Of a DNA stretch of 64,000 bases, positions 22,528 through 34,339 are shown piece after piece. Numbering within the stretch: position 1 is the stretch's first letter; each line of letters begins with the position of its first letter. The translations under genes were made by a program, and so were the position numbers. This DNA comes from Dasypus novemcinctus (Eukaryota; Chordata; Mammalia; Cingulata; Dasypodidae). The stretch covers positions 17,237,405-17,301,404 of the forward strand of contig NC_092216.1 in assembly GCF_030445035.2 (NCBI RefSeq), read 5' to 3'. Below the pieces are notes generated by a model, which saw nothing but the letters and a program-made list of their open reading frames with translations, ran no database searches and was not told the DNA's origin.

Positions 22528-23449
22528 CTGGGAAGATGGCAGACTGGAAAGACACAGGATTCTCTACTCTCCCAGAAAAACAGCTAGAGGACACACAACA
22601 ATGTTGGAGAAAAGCATCTTGTAGGATTTAGGACACCAGAGGAAAGCTGTACGCTACCAGAAAAGAGGGACAAAGGAAAAGAACTGTAATAGCAAAATTA
22701 GTTAAAAGCCATGCCTACTACTGCTGACAGCCTCCCCCCAACTAAAGACACTTCTGAACCTCAGGCCTCTAGGACAGAGGCTACAGAGGGGACCCCAGGG
22801 ATCCATCTCACAAGGAAAAGGGAGAGAGAGGGGGCACAGCCTAAGGCTGAATCCGCTTTTGACCCACAGATTTGGTCTGCTGTATCACAGGAGTCTACCA
22901 CCTGAGAGGAGCTGTGCTATTGCTTGCCTTGGCAGCCAGCAGAAAACTAAAAGGCTCCAATCTTCTCAGTCTCACACTCTACGGACCAGAATTGTTTTTT
23001 GAAGCTTCAGAGAGAGTGGAATTATTTCCTGCTGGGTAAAAGGAGGAGGTGGGCAGAAAAGACTACACTATCTCTGAGAAAGTTTGAATTACAAGTTTCT
23101 TAGCATCCAGGCAGGTGTGTTGCACTGGAACACTGGAACAATACCCTGATCAGGTATTGAACTGAGAGGCCTGCCAAAGGGTGCTATCTACTGGCAGACC
23201 AAGGAACTGCATGTGAGGAAATTGAAATAAGGGAGGCTTTTCAGCCTTTACAACCTTTCTAGAAAGGGCCTAGGAAGCAAGAATGCACGCCTAGAGCCCA
23301 GCTTAGCAACTAACAGAGAAAATCTTAACAATCCAGGTTGAACCAAGAATCAAAGAAGCAGTAACACATAAGCTCCTGCCACTAAATCCCTACAAAAGAG
23401 AAATTGAACATCAGAGTAAACTACCATCCTAATCTATAGAATAGCAAAA

Positions 23450-24586
23450 AATTATGAGCCATAGTAAGAAAATGGAAAAACATGGCCCCAAAAACAGAAT
23501 ATATCAAAACCCGAGAAGAGACACAGTATGTAAGATGTCTAATTAACAAGATACACAAAAATTTCCAAAATAAAATTAATGAGATAAAAGACTATATGCC
23601 TAAAGAGATAAATGACATCAAGAAGACATTAAGGGGGCACAAAGAATTTTAAATCCTGAATAGAAATTTAGAGCTCCCAGAAATGAAAGACACAATAAGT
23701 GTCTTTGAGAGGCATACATGAGAGGCATAAAATAGCAGATGTATATGATGTTATATATGTTTATTTTGTAAGTTTGCAATCTTTACTATACAATTAATGT
23801 TTATGTGTGTTCATGAATGAATGATATACTTCAATAAAAATAAAAATCAGATGTTAATTGATAAAACTCAAACAAAAATCAACACAGAAGAGTTGAGATT
23901 GCAGAGAAAAAGAACACAGAGAGAAAAGAATGGAAAAAATTGAGTAGAGGCCCAGGGAGCTATATGGCAACATCAAAAGCAACAACTTATGTGTTGTGAG
24001 AGTTCTTAAAGGAGAATAGAAGGGGAAAGGGGTAGAAAGTGCATATGAGGAAATAATAGCAGAAAACTTCCCAATTCACACAAAAGAGATGAACTTAGAT
24101 GTCCAAGAAGCACACCATACCCTAATTATAATAAAACAAAAGGCCTATTCAAGACACAGTCTACTCAGAATGTCAAATGTCAAAAATAAAGAGAAAATTC
24201 TAAGCGCAAAAGAGCAAAGCTTCATAAAGAAGGAACACCCAGTAAGACTTAGTGTTGATTTCTCATCAGAAACCACAGAAGTGAGAAGACAGTGGTATTA
24301 TTTATTGATCATACTGAAAGAGAAAAACTGCCAGCTGAAAATTCATTATCCAGCAAAACTGACCTTTAATATGAAGGAAAGTATAAATGTTCACAAACAG
24401 AAACGAAGAGAGTTCGTAAAAAATGAATCCACATTTGCAGGAAATATTAAAGGAAATCTTAGTGACAAAGAAAAAGGAGAGAGAGGCTTGGAGGAGAGTA
24501 TAGAAGAGAGAATAGCAGAAAGTGTACCCAAAAGAGTAAAAAGACAAAAGGAAGTAACATATGACACACGAAAACCAAAGAAATAA
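23450..24586 (+). pseudogene. L1-C ORF1 remnant
   Basis: RNA-binding chaperone protein of L1. The N-terminal coiled-coil region (about 23460-23690 and 23870-24070) is broken and holds an insertion. The C-terminal half is an open frame of 165 codons at 24089-24586, covering the end of the RNA-binding domain and the C-terminal domain: DVQEAHHT, KEHPVRLSVDFSSETTE, LKEKNCQLKIHYPAKLTF, ending in a basic tail. The upstream frame is broken, so the open 165 codons are a remnant rather than a gene. Confidence 0.8.
23700..23868 (+). mobile_element. small L1-type 3' end inserted in L1-C ORF1
   Basis: Ends GATATACTTCAATAAAAATAAAAA, the sense version of the repeat that is antisense at 870-1125. It interrupts ORF1 between GTCTTTGAGAGGCATAC and the region resuming AACTCAAACAAAAATC. 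GAGAGGCATA occurs twice at its left side. Confidence 0.6.
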
Positions 24587-25603
24587 AATGGTGTAAGCAA
24601 ATAATGTATTTACTGTACTATCAATGAATGTGAATGTATTAAACTCACCAACCAAAAGACATAGGCTGACAGACTGGATAAAACACATAAGCCATCCATT
24701 TGCTGCTTCCTAGAGACTAACCTCAGACCCAAGGATACAAACTGGCTGAAAGGAAAAGGCTGAAAAAAAAGATACTCTATGCAAACAATGAGCAAAAGAC
24801 CAAGGCAGTTATATCAGACAACACAAATCTTAAACGAAAAAATTTATAAGAGATACAGAAGGCAATTGTATATTAATAAAAGGACCAATCTATCAGGAAG
24901 ATATAAGTCATAAATATATATGCACCTAACCACAGAGCCCCAAAATACGTGAGACAGTCTCTGGGAAAACTGAAGGAAGAAATAGGTATCTTTACAATAG
25001 TCATTGGAGACTTCAATACCCAAATCACATCATTAAATAGAACTAGACAGAAGATCAACAAGGAAACAGAGAACTTGAACAATATGATGAATGAGTTAGA
25101 CCTAACAAAAATAAACAAAAATCTTATATATCATGACCAAGTCTTGTTCAACACAAGAAAATAAATCAACATAATACACCATATTAACAAATTGAGGTGA
25201 AAAACCTTTAAGTTTGTTTCAGTCAATGCAGAAAAAACATTTGACAAAATCCAGCATCCTTTTTTAATAAAATCACATCAAAAGATAGGAATGAAAAGAA
25301 AATTCCTCAATATGATATACGGTATATATGAAAAACTTATGGCCAACATCATTCTCAGTGGGAAGACTGAAAGCTTTCCCTCTAAGATCAGGGGCAAGAA
25401 CCAAAATGATTTAGATTCTGTGCACTACCAATCAAAATTCCAACAGTCTACCGCACAGAAATAGAAAAGCAATTTCCAAATTCATTTGAAGGGAAAGAAC
25501 ACCCAAATAGTCAAAAGAATTCTAAAAAAGAAGAGTGACATGGGAGGAATTTCATTGTCTGACCTTGAAATGTATTACAAAGATACAGTGGTCAAATCAG
25601 CAT

Positions 25604-25700
25604 GGCAGAGCAGATGTCGTTCAGGGGTTGAGCATGTACCTGGTCCTGGGTTTGATCCCTCATACTTCTATAAAACAAAAAAGCAAACAAAAAAATCTCA
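25604..25700 (+). mobile_element. short tRNA-derived SINE in L1-C ORF2
   Basis: GCAGAGCAGATGTCGTTCAG, then GGGTTGAGCATGTACC and B-box-like GGGTTTGATCCC, followed by an A-rich tail. It lies between CAAATCAGCATGG and AAATCTCAGCACGG, an approximate target-site duplication. It is a head-plus-tail SINE of under 100 bp. Confidence 0.75.
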
Positions 25701-25803
25701 GCACGGTACTGGCATAAAAACCTCAGCAAGGTACTGGCACATCATTCAGTATAACAGAATTGAGTCCAAAAATAAACCCTCACCACTACAGTCAACTGAT
25801 TTT

Positions 25804-26234
25804 CTTTTTAGATTTATTTATTTAGTTAGTTAGTTATTTCTCTCCCACCCCACCCCCCACCCCATCATCTGCTATCTATGTCCATTTGCCGTGTGTGTTC
25901 TTTTTCATCTACTTGCATTCTTGCTAGTGGCACTGGGAATGTGTATCTCCTTTTTGTTGCATCATCTTACTGCATCAGCTCTCCACATGTGCAGTGCTAC
26001 TCCTGGCCAGGCTGTGCTTTCATCACATGGGGTGGTTCTCCTTCCAGGGGCACACTCCTTGAGGGTGGGGTTTCCTTATGCAGGGGACACCCCTGAAAGG
26101 TATGGCACTCCTTGTGTGCATCAGCTCTGCTCATGGGCCAGCTCACCACATGAGTCAGGAGGCCTTGGGTTTGAACCCTGGGCCTTCCATATGGTAGCAG
26201 ATGCTCTATCAGCTGAGCCAAATCCACTTCCCTG
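25804..26234 (-). mobile_element. full-length DAS SINE, minus strand
   Basis: The plus strand shows the T-rich tail complement (AGATTTATTTATTTAG), then the body and finally the head complement with GGTTTGAACCCTGGGCC (B box) and GCTCTATCAGCTGAGCC (A box). Same family as 44052-44472. Flanked by AACTGATTTT (25794-25803) and AACTGAGTTT (26235-26244). Confidence 0.9.
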
Positions 26235-27513
26235 AACTGAGTTTTGACAAACCTACCAAGTCCATGTTAATGGGACAAAATGGTGCTGGGCAAACTGGAC
26301 CAAAAAAAATGAAAGAGGACATTTATCTCACTCCCTACTTAAGAATCAACTCAATATGGATTAAAGACCTAAAATATAAAACCGGGACTATAAAACTACC
26401 AGAAGAAAATGTTGGGAACTTTCTTAAAAACCTTGTGGGAGGTGACTGTTTCTTGGACGTTATACCCCAAGCCTGCATAACAAAAGAAAGAAGGAAAGAA
26501 ATTGCGCCTTCTCAAAATTAAACAATTTTGCACCTCATAGAACGTTGTCAAAAGGGTGAAAAGGCAGCTGCCTCAATGGGAGCAAATAACTGGAACATCA
26601 CATGTCCAGTAAGGGTTTAATACCCATGATAAATAAAGAGATGCTACAACTCAACAATGAAAAGACAAGTGACCTGATTGAAAAATGGGCAAAAGATTTG
26701 AATAGACATTTGTAGAAAGAAATATAAATGGCAAAAAAAAAAAAAACACATAAAGAAATGGGAATTGCAAATCAAAACTACAAAAAGAAATAATTTCATC
26801 CTGTCAGAATGGCCAGTACTGAAATGACAGAGAGCTACTAAGTGTTGGAAAGGATGTGGAGATAAGAACACTTATTAGAGCTCTGTTGGTTGGAATGCAG
26901 AGGTACAGCCACTGTGGATGACTGTTTGACAGTCCCTAAACAAGGAAAAGATAGATTTGTGACTTGCAATACTGGTTTTTTTCCCCATAAGAACTGAGAG
27001 CAGTGACACAAACAGACATGTGCACACCAATGTTCATAGTGGCATTATTCATGATAGCCAAAAGTTGGAAATAATCCAGCTGAATGGAAAAACAAACTAT
27101 GATGTTTTCACGGGATGATTATTCAGCTTAAGAAGAAATGAATTCATAAAGCATATGGGACCATGATTGAACCTGGAGGACATTATTTTGAGTCAAGCCA
27201 GCCTTACACAAAAGGACAAATACTGTATGACTGCGCTATATGAACTGTTTATTGTGTAACATAGTGTATGGTACCATTTATATAAAATGTAAATATAAAT
27301 CAATTTATAAAGATGAAATTGGATGAGAGGTTATATAGGGCTGGGAAAAGCATGCTAAGGAGTGTGGAATTTTTCTTTTTGGAGTAATGAAATGGTCTAA
27401 ATTGTGATAAATGCACATTGTGATTACACTAAAAGCCACTGATTACACACTTTGAACAGATCTTATGGTATGTGAATATATCTCAAACTGCTGAATAAAT
27501 TTTTTTAAAAATG

Positions 27514-28382
27514 ATGGTAAAGGCTCATGGCAATTTTACTGGGATTAGTGTCCTTCCCCACCTTGGCACAATGGAAGCTCAGTCTTCTACTAAGTGCTTC
27601 AAGTTCTGGATTCTGAAAGGAACAGAGACCACCTTATTTACGGATTAGGGAGTGTGTATTTATCAAAACGTTTCTGGTGGCAGCCTGAAGGGCTCATCCA
27701 GGATGCTTATCTCTGTCTCACCTGTCCCAGAATTCAGCATAAAATGAGAAGGGAAGAAGCGACAGGTGTATCTGCTAAAACCCTGTAAGAAAATAATCTA
27801 ACTATAGCAGCCTAAAGCAAAAGATTACCCACTGGAATATATAATAAATGCTTGGAACTTAGAAGGAAAGGATATATTTGAAGAATAACTAAGCAAAGTG
27901 AGGCATCTGGAATGCTTGCATATACAAGGGAATTTATAAGGCCATATGTTTGCCTTATAAATCTGAATGGGACAAGATGTATGGAAAGACCTGAGAGGAA
28001 CCTAAGCTTTCATCTCAGACTGTTCTACAGGCCCAGTGCAAGGCCAACTGTGTGCTAAAGGAAAGCCCTAGCACACAGTCAATTTGTAAAAGCTGGTAGA
28101 AATGTGCTTTTCTGTCTATTTTTGTTTCACCCTGTCATTCAGGGAAATCTCTGTCCTAACAGCAGCTGAATAAAAGCTAAGGAACAGAGCCTTCAATGAC
28201 TACATATGCATTAAGAAAATCAGACTTTGCATAGTACTTTGGAAAAATCATTTAACAAACTACTTCAGTCTTCAAAAATAAGAAAGAATAAAACAAAACT
28301 GCAAACTTTCATGGAAAGGGAAGTATCTGACTTAGAGTTTACATATCAAAATTTTCAAATTTTCAGATTTCAACAAAAAATC
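27514..28382. other. unassigned DNA
   Basis: No known repeat or gene recognised. The 64-codon plus-strand ORF at 27594-27788 has no recognisable features. Confidence 0.5.
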
Positions 28383-29600
28383 ACTTGGCTAATCTTTTAA
28401 TATAGATTTGATTCTATCTGCTAATATTTTGTTATTAACTTTGGAGTTTATATTCGCAGGAATTACTGGGCTATAATTTTTCTTTTCTGATGTTTGATTT
28501 TGGTATTGCTGCAGTGCTGGTATCAAAAATTTGGGGGGTAGAAGGAAAGATAGATAAGTTTAACTTCAAAATAAAAAAATGTGCATCAAAGACATTATCA
28601 AGAAAGTGAAAAGACCAAGACAGAATGGGAGAAAATAGTTGCAGATCATATATGTGATAAGGGATTAATATCCAAAACATGTAAAGAACTCCTAAAATGC
28701 ACCAACTAGAAGACAATTTGAAAATTGGATAAGGACTTGAATAGAAATTTTTCCAAATATGGCCAATAAACATGTGAAAAGATGCTCAACCACATTAGCT
28801 ATTAAGAAAAGCAAACCCAAACTATAATGAGACAACATGGGTAAAACTACTATTTTTAAAACTGACAATGACAAATGTTGGCGAATTTGCGACATGCTTG
28901 GAACAATTGTGCACTGATGGCAGGAATGTAAAATGGTGAAACCACTGTGGAAAACAAATTGGTAGTCTCTCAAAATTTAAGAAGAGGATTTTCATGTGGC
29001 CTAGGGATCCCACATCTAGATCAATATCCCAAAGAATTGAAAACAGGGACTCAAAAAGATTGAGAATGTTCATAGTAGCATCAATGTCAATGTTCATTGG
29101 AACATTATTCACAATAGTCAAAGGGTGGAAATAATCCAAATGTACATCAAAAGAAGAATGAATAAATAATATATGGTACATACATACAAAGGAAAATTAC
29201 TTAGCTATAAAAATGAATGAAATTTTGGTATGTACTATAACACAAAGGAACTCTGAAAACATCATGCTGAGTGAAATAAGCCAGACACAAAAGGACAAGT
29301 ATTACATGTTCTCATAAGTAGGAAATAATTAGAATATGTAAATTCATAGTCAGAAGCTAAAACATAGGTTACAAGGGGCTGGGATCAGGAGTAAAAGGAA
29401 AATTAATGCTTTATGATCATTGAGATTCTGTTTTGGGTGATTAAAATTTTGGTAATGATGTCAACAGCATAAAATTATAATACCACATTCAAAATGCCAA
29501 CAATTAAATCCACTCAATTTTACCCTTTAAATAGTTAAAATGGCATATTTTGTTAAGACTATCATGATAAAAAATGTCTCTTAAAAAACGAGGTGATTGT
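28383..29600 (+). mobile_element. old L1 3' part with 5' inversion
   Basis: Bases 28383-28522 are ORF2 reverse-transcriptase sequence in antisense (the reverse complement reads DTSTAAIPKSNIRKEKL). From about 28545 the plus strand carries the C-terminal part of ORF2 to about 29320 and a short 3' UTR to about 29600. An inverted upstream piece followed by a direct downstream piece is the outcome of twin priming during L1 insertion. Confidence 0.75.
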
Positions 29601-30785
29601 AAAAGAAAAAAAAAAGGATAAAAATATGACATAGCTCTATGCACATGTGTCTAATAACTTGAAATAATAAGAACTATTTCCCCCAAACCATGAATTACAA
29701 TAATTCACTTCTGGAACTCATTATTGTTCAGTGAAATAAGAGTGATAACTATTTAAAGTTAAATATGTATTGCTTTGAAGGTTCTGAAAAAGTTCCAGAG
29801 AATTTTGATGGTTTCTCTCCCTGCTTTCTCTTCTAAATTCCAAGAGCCTGGGGTGAAAAGTTCTCATTCAAACATAAACATTAACATAGACAACATGCAA
29901 CTGTATCCTTCAGCTGCAACATATATACACACTGCTCCATGCCATTTTTCACATCAGAAGGAATGAGGGTTTGCTTGTCAGGGAGGGAGGAGGTGTTATA
30001 AAATAGGCCAACGAAGTCTCATTATCCTTTGAGCTTTTTGGTCCACTGAAGTGGGTGTGAGTTATGAGATAGTTTATCAGCTGAAGCATGGACAGCAGCA
30101 GCCAGCTAGAAGGAGGCCTGAAAAAGCCAGAAAAAAAGATCTCAACTAGGACGGGGTTACTCTCTCACCTCAGAAAGAGGGCCTGCCAGATTCAGGAACT
30201 AATGTTCCCAGTTTCTTTGTATTATCCTCAGGCAGGATCTGCTTTCTTGTCATCAAGCACTGAGCATTTACTCATCATTTATGAGATAGAAAGCTTAATA
30301 GTTAGCAGCAGCTGAGCAAATATTTGGTATTCCTCATTTCCCAAGATAAACCAAGGCTACCTTGTCTAGACTCCATGCTCCTGCTGGTGACAACTACCTT
30401 CCCAACTACCAATGGTTTGGATGGAAGGAGGCCTGGCTAAGGAGAGAGGTGCTAAGTGCAAGTCAGATCCAGTATTGCATCTCACCTGGAAAGTGAAATC
30501 TACATACAAGTGGCCTTGTCCACCCCTACACCCTCTTCCTCTTATATAGACCATAGGGAAAGGAAGCTGAGAAAGTTCTTATCTTTTATCCCTAACTGAA
30601 AACTCAAATTCCTGATGTTCCCTAAAAGCCCTCACTTGGTCTAGAGATATTTACCTGGAACTCTCCAATTTCAGGGGCAAAGTGTACACACCCCCAAGAA
30701 GAAGAAATATGATATGTAGATGCCATTTTGCTTTTAATGCAGAAAATGGAAGTGGAAATTAGGTATGTCAGGAAGCCAGGCTGGG
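29601..30785. other. unassigned DNA
   Basis: No repeat recognised. A 75-codon plus-strand ORF at 30088-30315 has no family features. Confidence 0.45.
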
Positions 30786-31152
30786 AGTGGATGTGGCTCA
30801 AGTGACTGGGCTCCCACCTACTATATGAGGTGTCCCAGGTTTGATTCCCAGGGCCCCCCAGTGAAGGTGAGCTTGCACATGCTGTAGAGAGCTGGACTGC
30901 ACTGTTTTAAGCTGTCCCGTGCCGCAGGGAGATGGCTGTGCTGAGGAACAGCAATGAGAGAAGAGGCAAACTGGTAGCTCTAGTGATTGAGCTACCTGGG
31001 ATTGATCCCTGATGCCTTCTAAAGAGAAAGACGAGAAGACAAGCAGACACAGAAGAAAGCACAGGGAATGGACAGAGAGAGCAGACAGCAAGTGCAAGTG
31101 GCAAGGGGGCAGGGTGCAGAGGGGGAAATAAATAAAATAAACCTTAAAAAAT
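30786..31152 (+). mobile_element. composite DAS-related SINE
   Basis: Head GAGTGGATGTGGCTCAAGTG with B-box GGTTTGATTCCC. A second module follows after GCTGTCCCGTGCCGCAGGGA, with its own tRNA-like words (CTAGTGATTGAGCTACC, GGGATTGATCCC). Then come an AGAGAAAGACGAGAAGAC body and an AATAAATAAAATAAACC tail. It shares the second module and tail with 33880-34185. Confidence 0.85.
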
Positions 31153-31159
31153 ATATATA

Positions 31160-31640
31160 CTTTTGTAAAAGAATGAAATTGGAGCCCTACCTTATACTAT
31201 ATTCAAAAATTAATGCATAATGGATCAAAGATTTAAGTAGAAGACTAATAAATATAATAAGACATATAAAAACTAAAACTATAATACTCCTAGAAGAATA
31301 CAAAGGGAAACATATCTAGGACCTTGTGCTAGACAATAGATTCTTAGACTTTATGCCAGAAGCATATGTAAATCGAACCTTATCAAAATTTTTAAAAACA
31401 ACAGATCAAAGAACATTAGGTAGTGAAGAAACAATCTAAGAATTGGAAAAAATAGTAGGTACTTACATAATCTGGTAAGGTTTCAATACCCAGACTCTAT
31501 ATAAAAATACCTATAACTCTACCTTGGGAAGCTAGAAAAAAGAGAAAAGTAAACAGAAAGCAAGTAGAAATAACTGAAATGGAAAACAGGCAAACAGAAA
31601 ACTGGATAAGCCAAAAATGTTGGTTCTTAAAAATATAAAT
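31160..31640 (+). mobile_element. L1 ORF2 fragments
   Basis: TTAATGCATAATGGATCAAAG is the KINA-WIKD region after the reverse transcriptase, continuing to about 31515. A shorter upstream ORF2 piece (ending AAAAATGTTGGTTCTTAAAA) follows out of order, so the element is rearranged. Confidence 0.65.
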
Positions 31641-31649
31641 GTTGATTAC

Positions 31650-32115
31650 ATAGCTATGACAACAAGAATTCACTTACATTCCACATAAATAAATATGCTT
31701 TGGGTACAATTTTTCACCATATTATCACCCCACTATCAACACCCTGTAGTAGTTACATACCTGTGGTATAGATCCTGAAAGAACTTTCTTGTACTTGCAT
31801 TATTAACCACAGTCCTCAGCCACCTCAGCATTCAATGTGGTACACATTTCCCATTTTGTTCTCTAGTTTTCCTTCTAGAAACATGGATGACCTAAAACTT
31901 CCCCTTTTAACCACATTCACACTCACATTTCAGTGTTGTTAATTAAACTCACATCACTATGCTAACATCACCTGTATATATTTCCAAACTATTAAAATCA
32001 ACCTAATTTTAAGTTCTGCAGATTAAGCATTAGTTCACCAATCTCTATTCCCCTTCTATCTCCTGGTAACCTATTTTCCATTTTCTCTTGATAGGGGTCC
32101 CATATAGTAGCTAAC
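31650..32115 (-). repeat. L1 3'-UTR-like sequence, antisense
   Basis: The plus strand is pyrimidine-rich with CACCATATTATCACCCCACT, CTCTAGTTTTCCTTCTAG and TATCTCCTGGTAACC. These are typical complements of old L1 3' UTRs. It faces the sense 3' UTR from 32330. Confidence 0.5.
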
Positions 32116-33790
32116 AAAATATTAAACTTTCATCCTAGTTAAGTCCTGCTACTTTCTCAAACAAAATGGCAAAAATCTCTGGAATAGAAAAGCTGTGCCT
32201 AATGAAAAACAGGCCAATATGTCAAGCCCTTGATCATAATGCTTGTACTTCTGAAGCTTATTCTTTCTAAAATCAAACAGACTAATTTTATAATGCCTAA
32301 AAGTCATCTCCTTAAAACCATCTTGTTAATCAAATGAAGCCTCTAAGCCAAACTCTGCAAACTCATTACCCTACCACCAAAAATCGGGCATGACTCCTGG
32401 GAATAATCCTCCCTGGCATGGAGGAATCCTACAACATTAATCAGCAATGCATTTGGATAAAGACCTTGACTGAAACGTGGAAATAGTAAATAAAATAGAG
32501 TTTTTTGCCTAAGATATTTCACAGTGAATTGGGAGGTCATTCTGGAGGTTACATATACACAGGTTTCAGGTAGATTTCACAAACTGCACAGGAGACAAAA
32601 CCTCAAATGAAAGTTCTATGAGCTCTAGGGACAAGTGGACACCATACAAGAAGGACAGAACATCATGAAATCATTATATCCTCAGTGGGCTATATTTGGG
32701 AATATATGAACATCTATTTCTCAAATATAATAGTTATAATCATTTATAATTCCCCTACTCATGATTATTTTACTCCTTTTATTTAAACCTATAATATTTC
32801 AATATACCTGTTCAACTTATCACTCAGAGTCTTAAATCTTTGGATTGTTCCATATCTTTTGAACCCTGAATCCCAGCTGAGTTGTGGGCAACTCCTATTC
32901 CTGCCCTGGACAACTAACAAAAGGATGATGTTGGACAAGTCCCATCCCCCCCCAAAAAAGAGTATCTAGAACGGAAAGCAAAACAGTTCTTCTCTTTGCC
33001 CCATAATATTTAAGTTCCCTCTCAGCCTACAGTAGTCAGAGCAGACACCACCCCAAATTTCTCAAGATTAAGGAATGTACAAACATAAGGGGGAGTACAG
33101 CTACAGACAAAATTAGTGTTACTGTTATTTTAGTTATCAAGATTGATATAAAGAGTGATTGCCAGGGATTGAGAAGGGAGGGAGTTGGATGAATACATGA
33201 AACACAGGGCATGTTTAGGGCAGAGAAACTTCTCTGTATGATACTGTGATGATGAATATATGACATTAAACATTTGCCAAAACCTTTAAAAATGTACAAT
33301 ATGAAGTGTAAACCATAATGTAAATACCAGGCCATCAATTATAACAAATGTACAACACTAATGTAAGACATTAATAATGAGAAAACTGTATTGTGTTTTA
33401 TATGGGAACTCCTAAACTTTTGGTGTAATTTTTCTGCACTCTAAAACTTTTCTAAAAATAAAATGTATTATTATTATAAAAAATGAATTACCCCTAGTTG
33501 CATGGGGAAAATACAATTAATGTAACCTATGGACTGCAGTTAACAACAATATTGCAATATTCTTGCATCAAATTCAAAGAAATACTGTTTTAATAATGGG
33601 ATATGGAAAAGATATACCTATTATATACTATAAATGATAATTAGTGGTAATAGTCCAATGTTATCTTAAAATATGTAACAAATGTTCCACAGTGATGTGT
33701 GGGTGGAGGCAGGTTGTATGGGAATGCTGCACATTTGCATGATAGTTTTCTGTTTACAATTTCCCTAATAAAAAATAAAAATAATAAGAG
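32116..33790 (+). mobile_element. old relative of the long L1 3' UTR, two 3' ends
   Basis: AAGCCTCTAAGCCAAACTCT and GCATGACTCCTGGGAATAAT at 32337-32410 match blocks at about 14890-14960 of L1-B. The segment runs to TAAAAATAAAATGTATTATT at about 33470. A second 3'-UTR-like copy follows (33485-33790), with ACTGCAGTTAACAACAATAT and ending CCCTAATAAAAAATAAAAAT. No ORF2 precedes it. Confidence 0.65.
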
Positions 33791-33879
33791 TGGGGAATGG
33801 TCAAAATAATGGAATTAGGAAAAACAGAATTTAAAAAATCTTTATATTAACAAGTTAATTTAACTGGATACATTCTTTA

Positions 33880-34185
33880 GGTACTAGGAGTTGAACCCAT
33901 GAGAAGCAGTTTGTGGTAAGTTGTCCTGCGCCGCAAGGAGATGTCCCTGCTGAGGAAAGACAACGAGATGCAGCAAACCAGGTGGTGCTAGTGATTGAAT
34001 GCCTTTCTCCCATGTCAGGGGTCCTGGGATTGATTCCTGATGCCTTCTAAAGAGAAAGACAAGAAGAGAAGACAAGCAGGCAGAGAAGAAGGCACAGGAA
34101 ATTGACAGAGAGAGCAGATGAGTGCAGGTGGCAAGGGGGAAAGGTGCGGAGGGGGACATAAATAAAATAAACCTTGAAAAAAAAA
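33880..34185 (+). mobile_element. composite DAS-related SINE, 5' shortened
   Basis: Begins near GGAGTTGAACCCATGAGAAG, contains GTCCTGCGCCGCAAGGAGAT, the second tRNA-like module (GGGATTGATTCCTGATGCC), the AGAGAAAGACAAGAAGAG body, AATAAAATAAACC and an A-run. Same composite structure as 30786-31152. Confidence 0.85.
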
Positions 34186-34339
34186 AGCCAGTCTGATAGG
34201 ATACGGTACTCTCTTATACTCCCAAACACAGGACCACAAGACCTAAAGTCCTAACAAGCAAAGGATGATGTCGGAAGGATTGTTGCTTATTGCTTTAATG
34301 AAGCCACAAAGCTGCAATGTCACAGCAACCAATCCTCCC

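Larger units (their letters stand above)
22528..27513 (+). mobile_element. old L1 (L1-C), 5' UTR to 3' UTR, with deletions and insertions
   Basis: Begins TCTGGGAAGATGGCAGACTG, an L1 5' end with the GATGGC site. The 5' UTR runs to about 23450, ORF1 to about 24586 and ORF2 from about 24620. ORF2 has two internal deletions (near 25130 and 25405) and two SINE insertions, then resumes from KINSIWIKDLKYKTG (about 26330) to about 27240. The 3' UTR (about 27240-27513) has GTGATTACACTAAAAGCCAC and GGTATGTGAATATATCTCAA, the pattern of L1MA-type tails. It is a different, older lineage than L1-B and L1-D, whose 3' UTRs are long. Confidence 0.85.
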
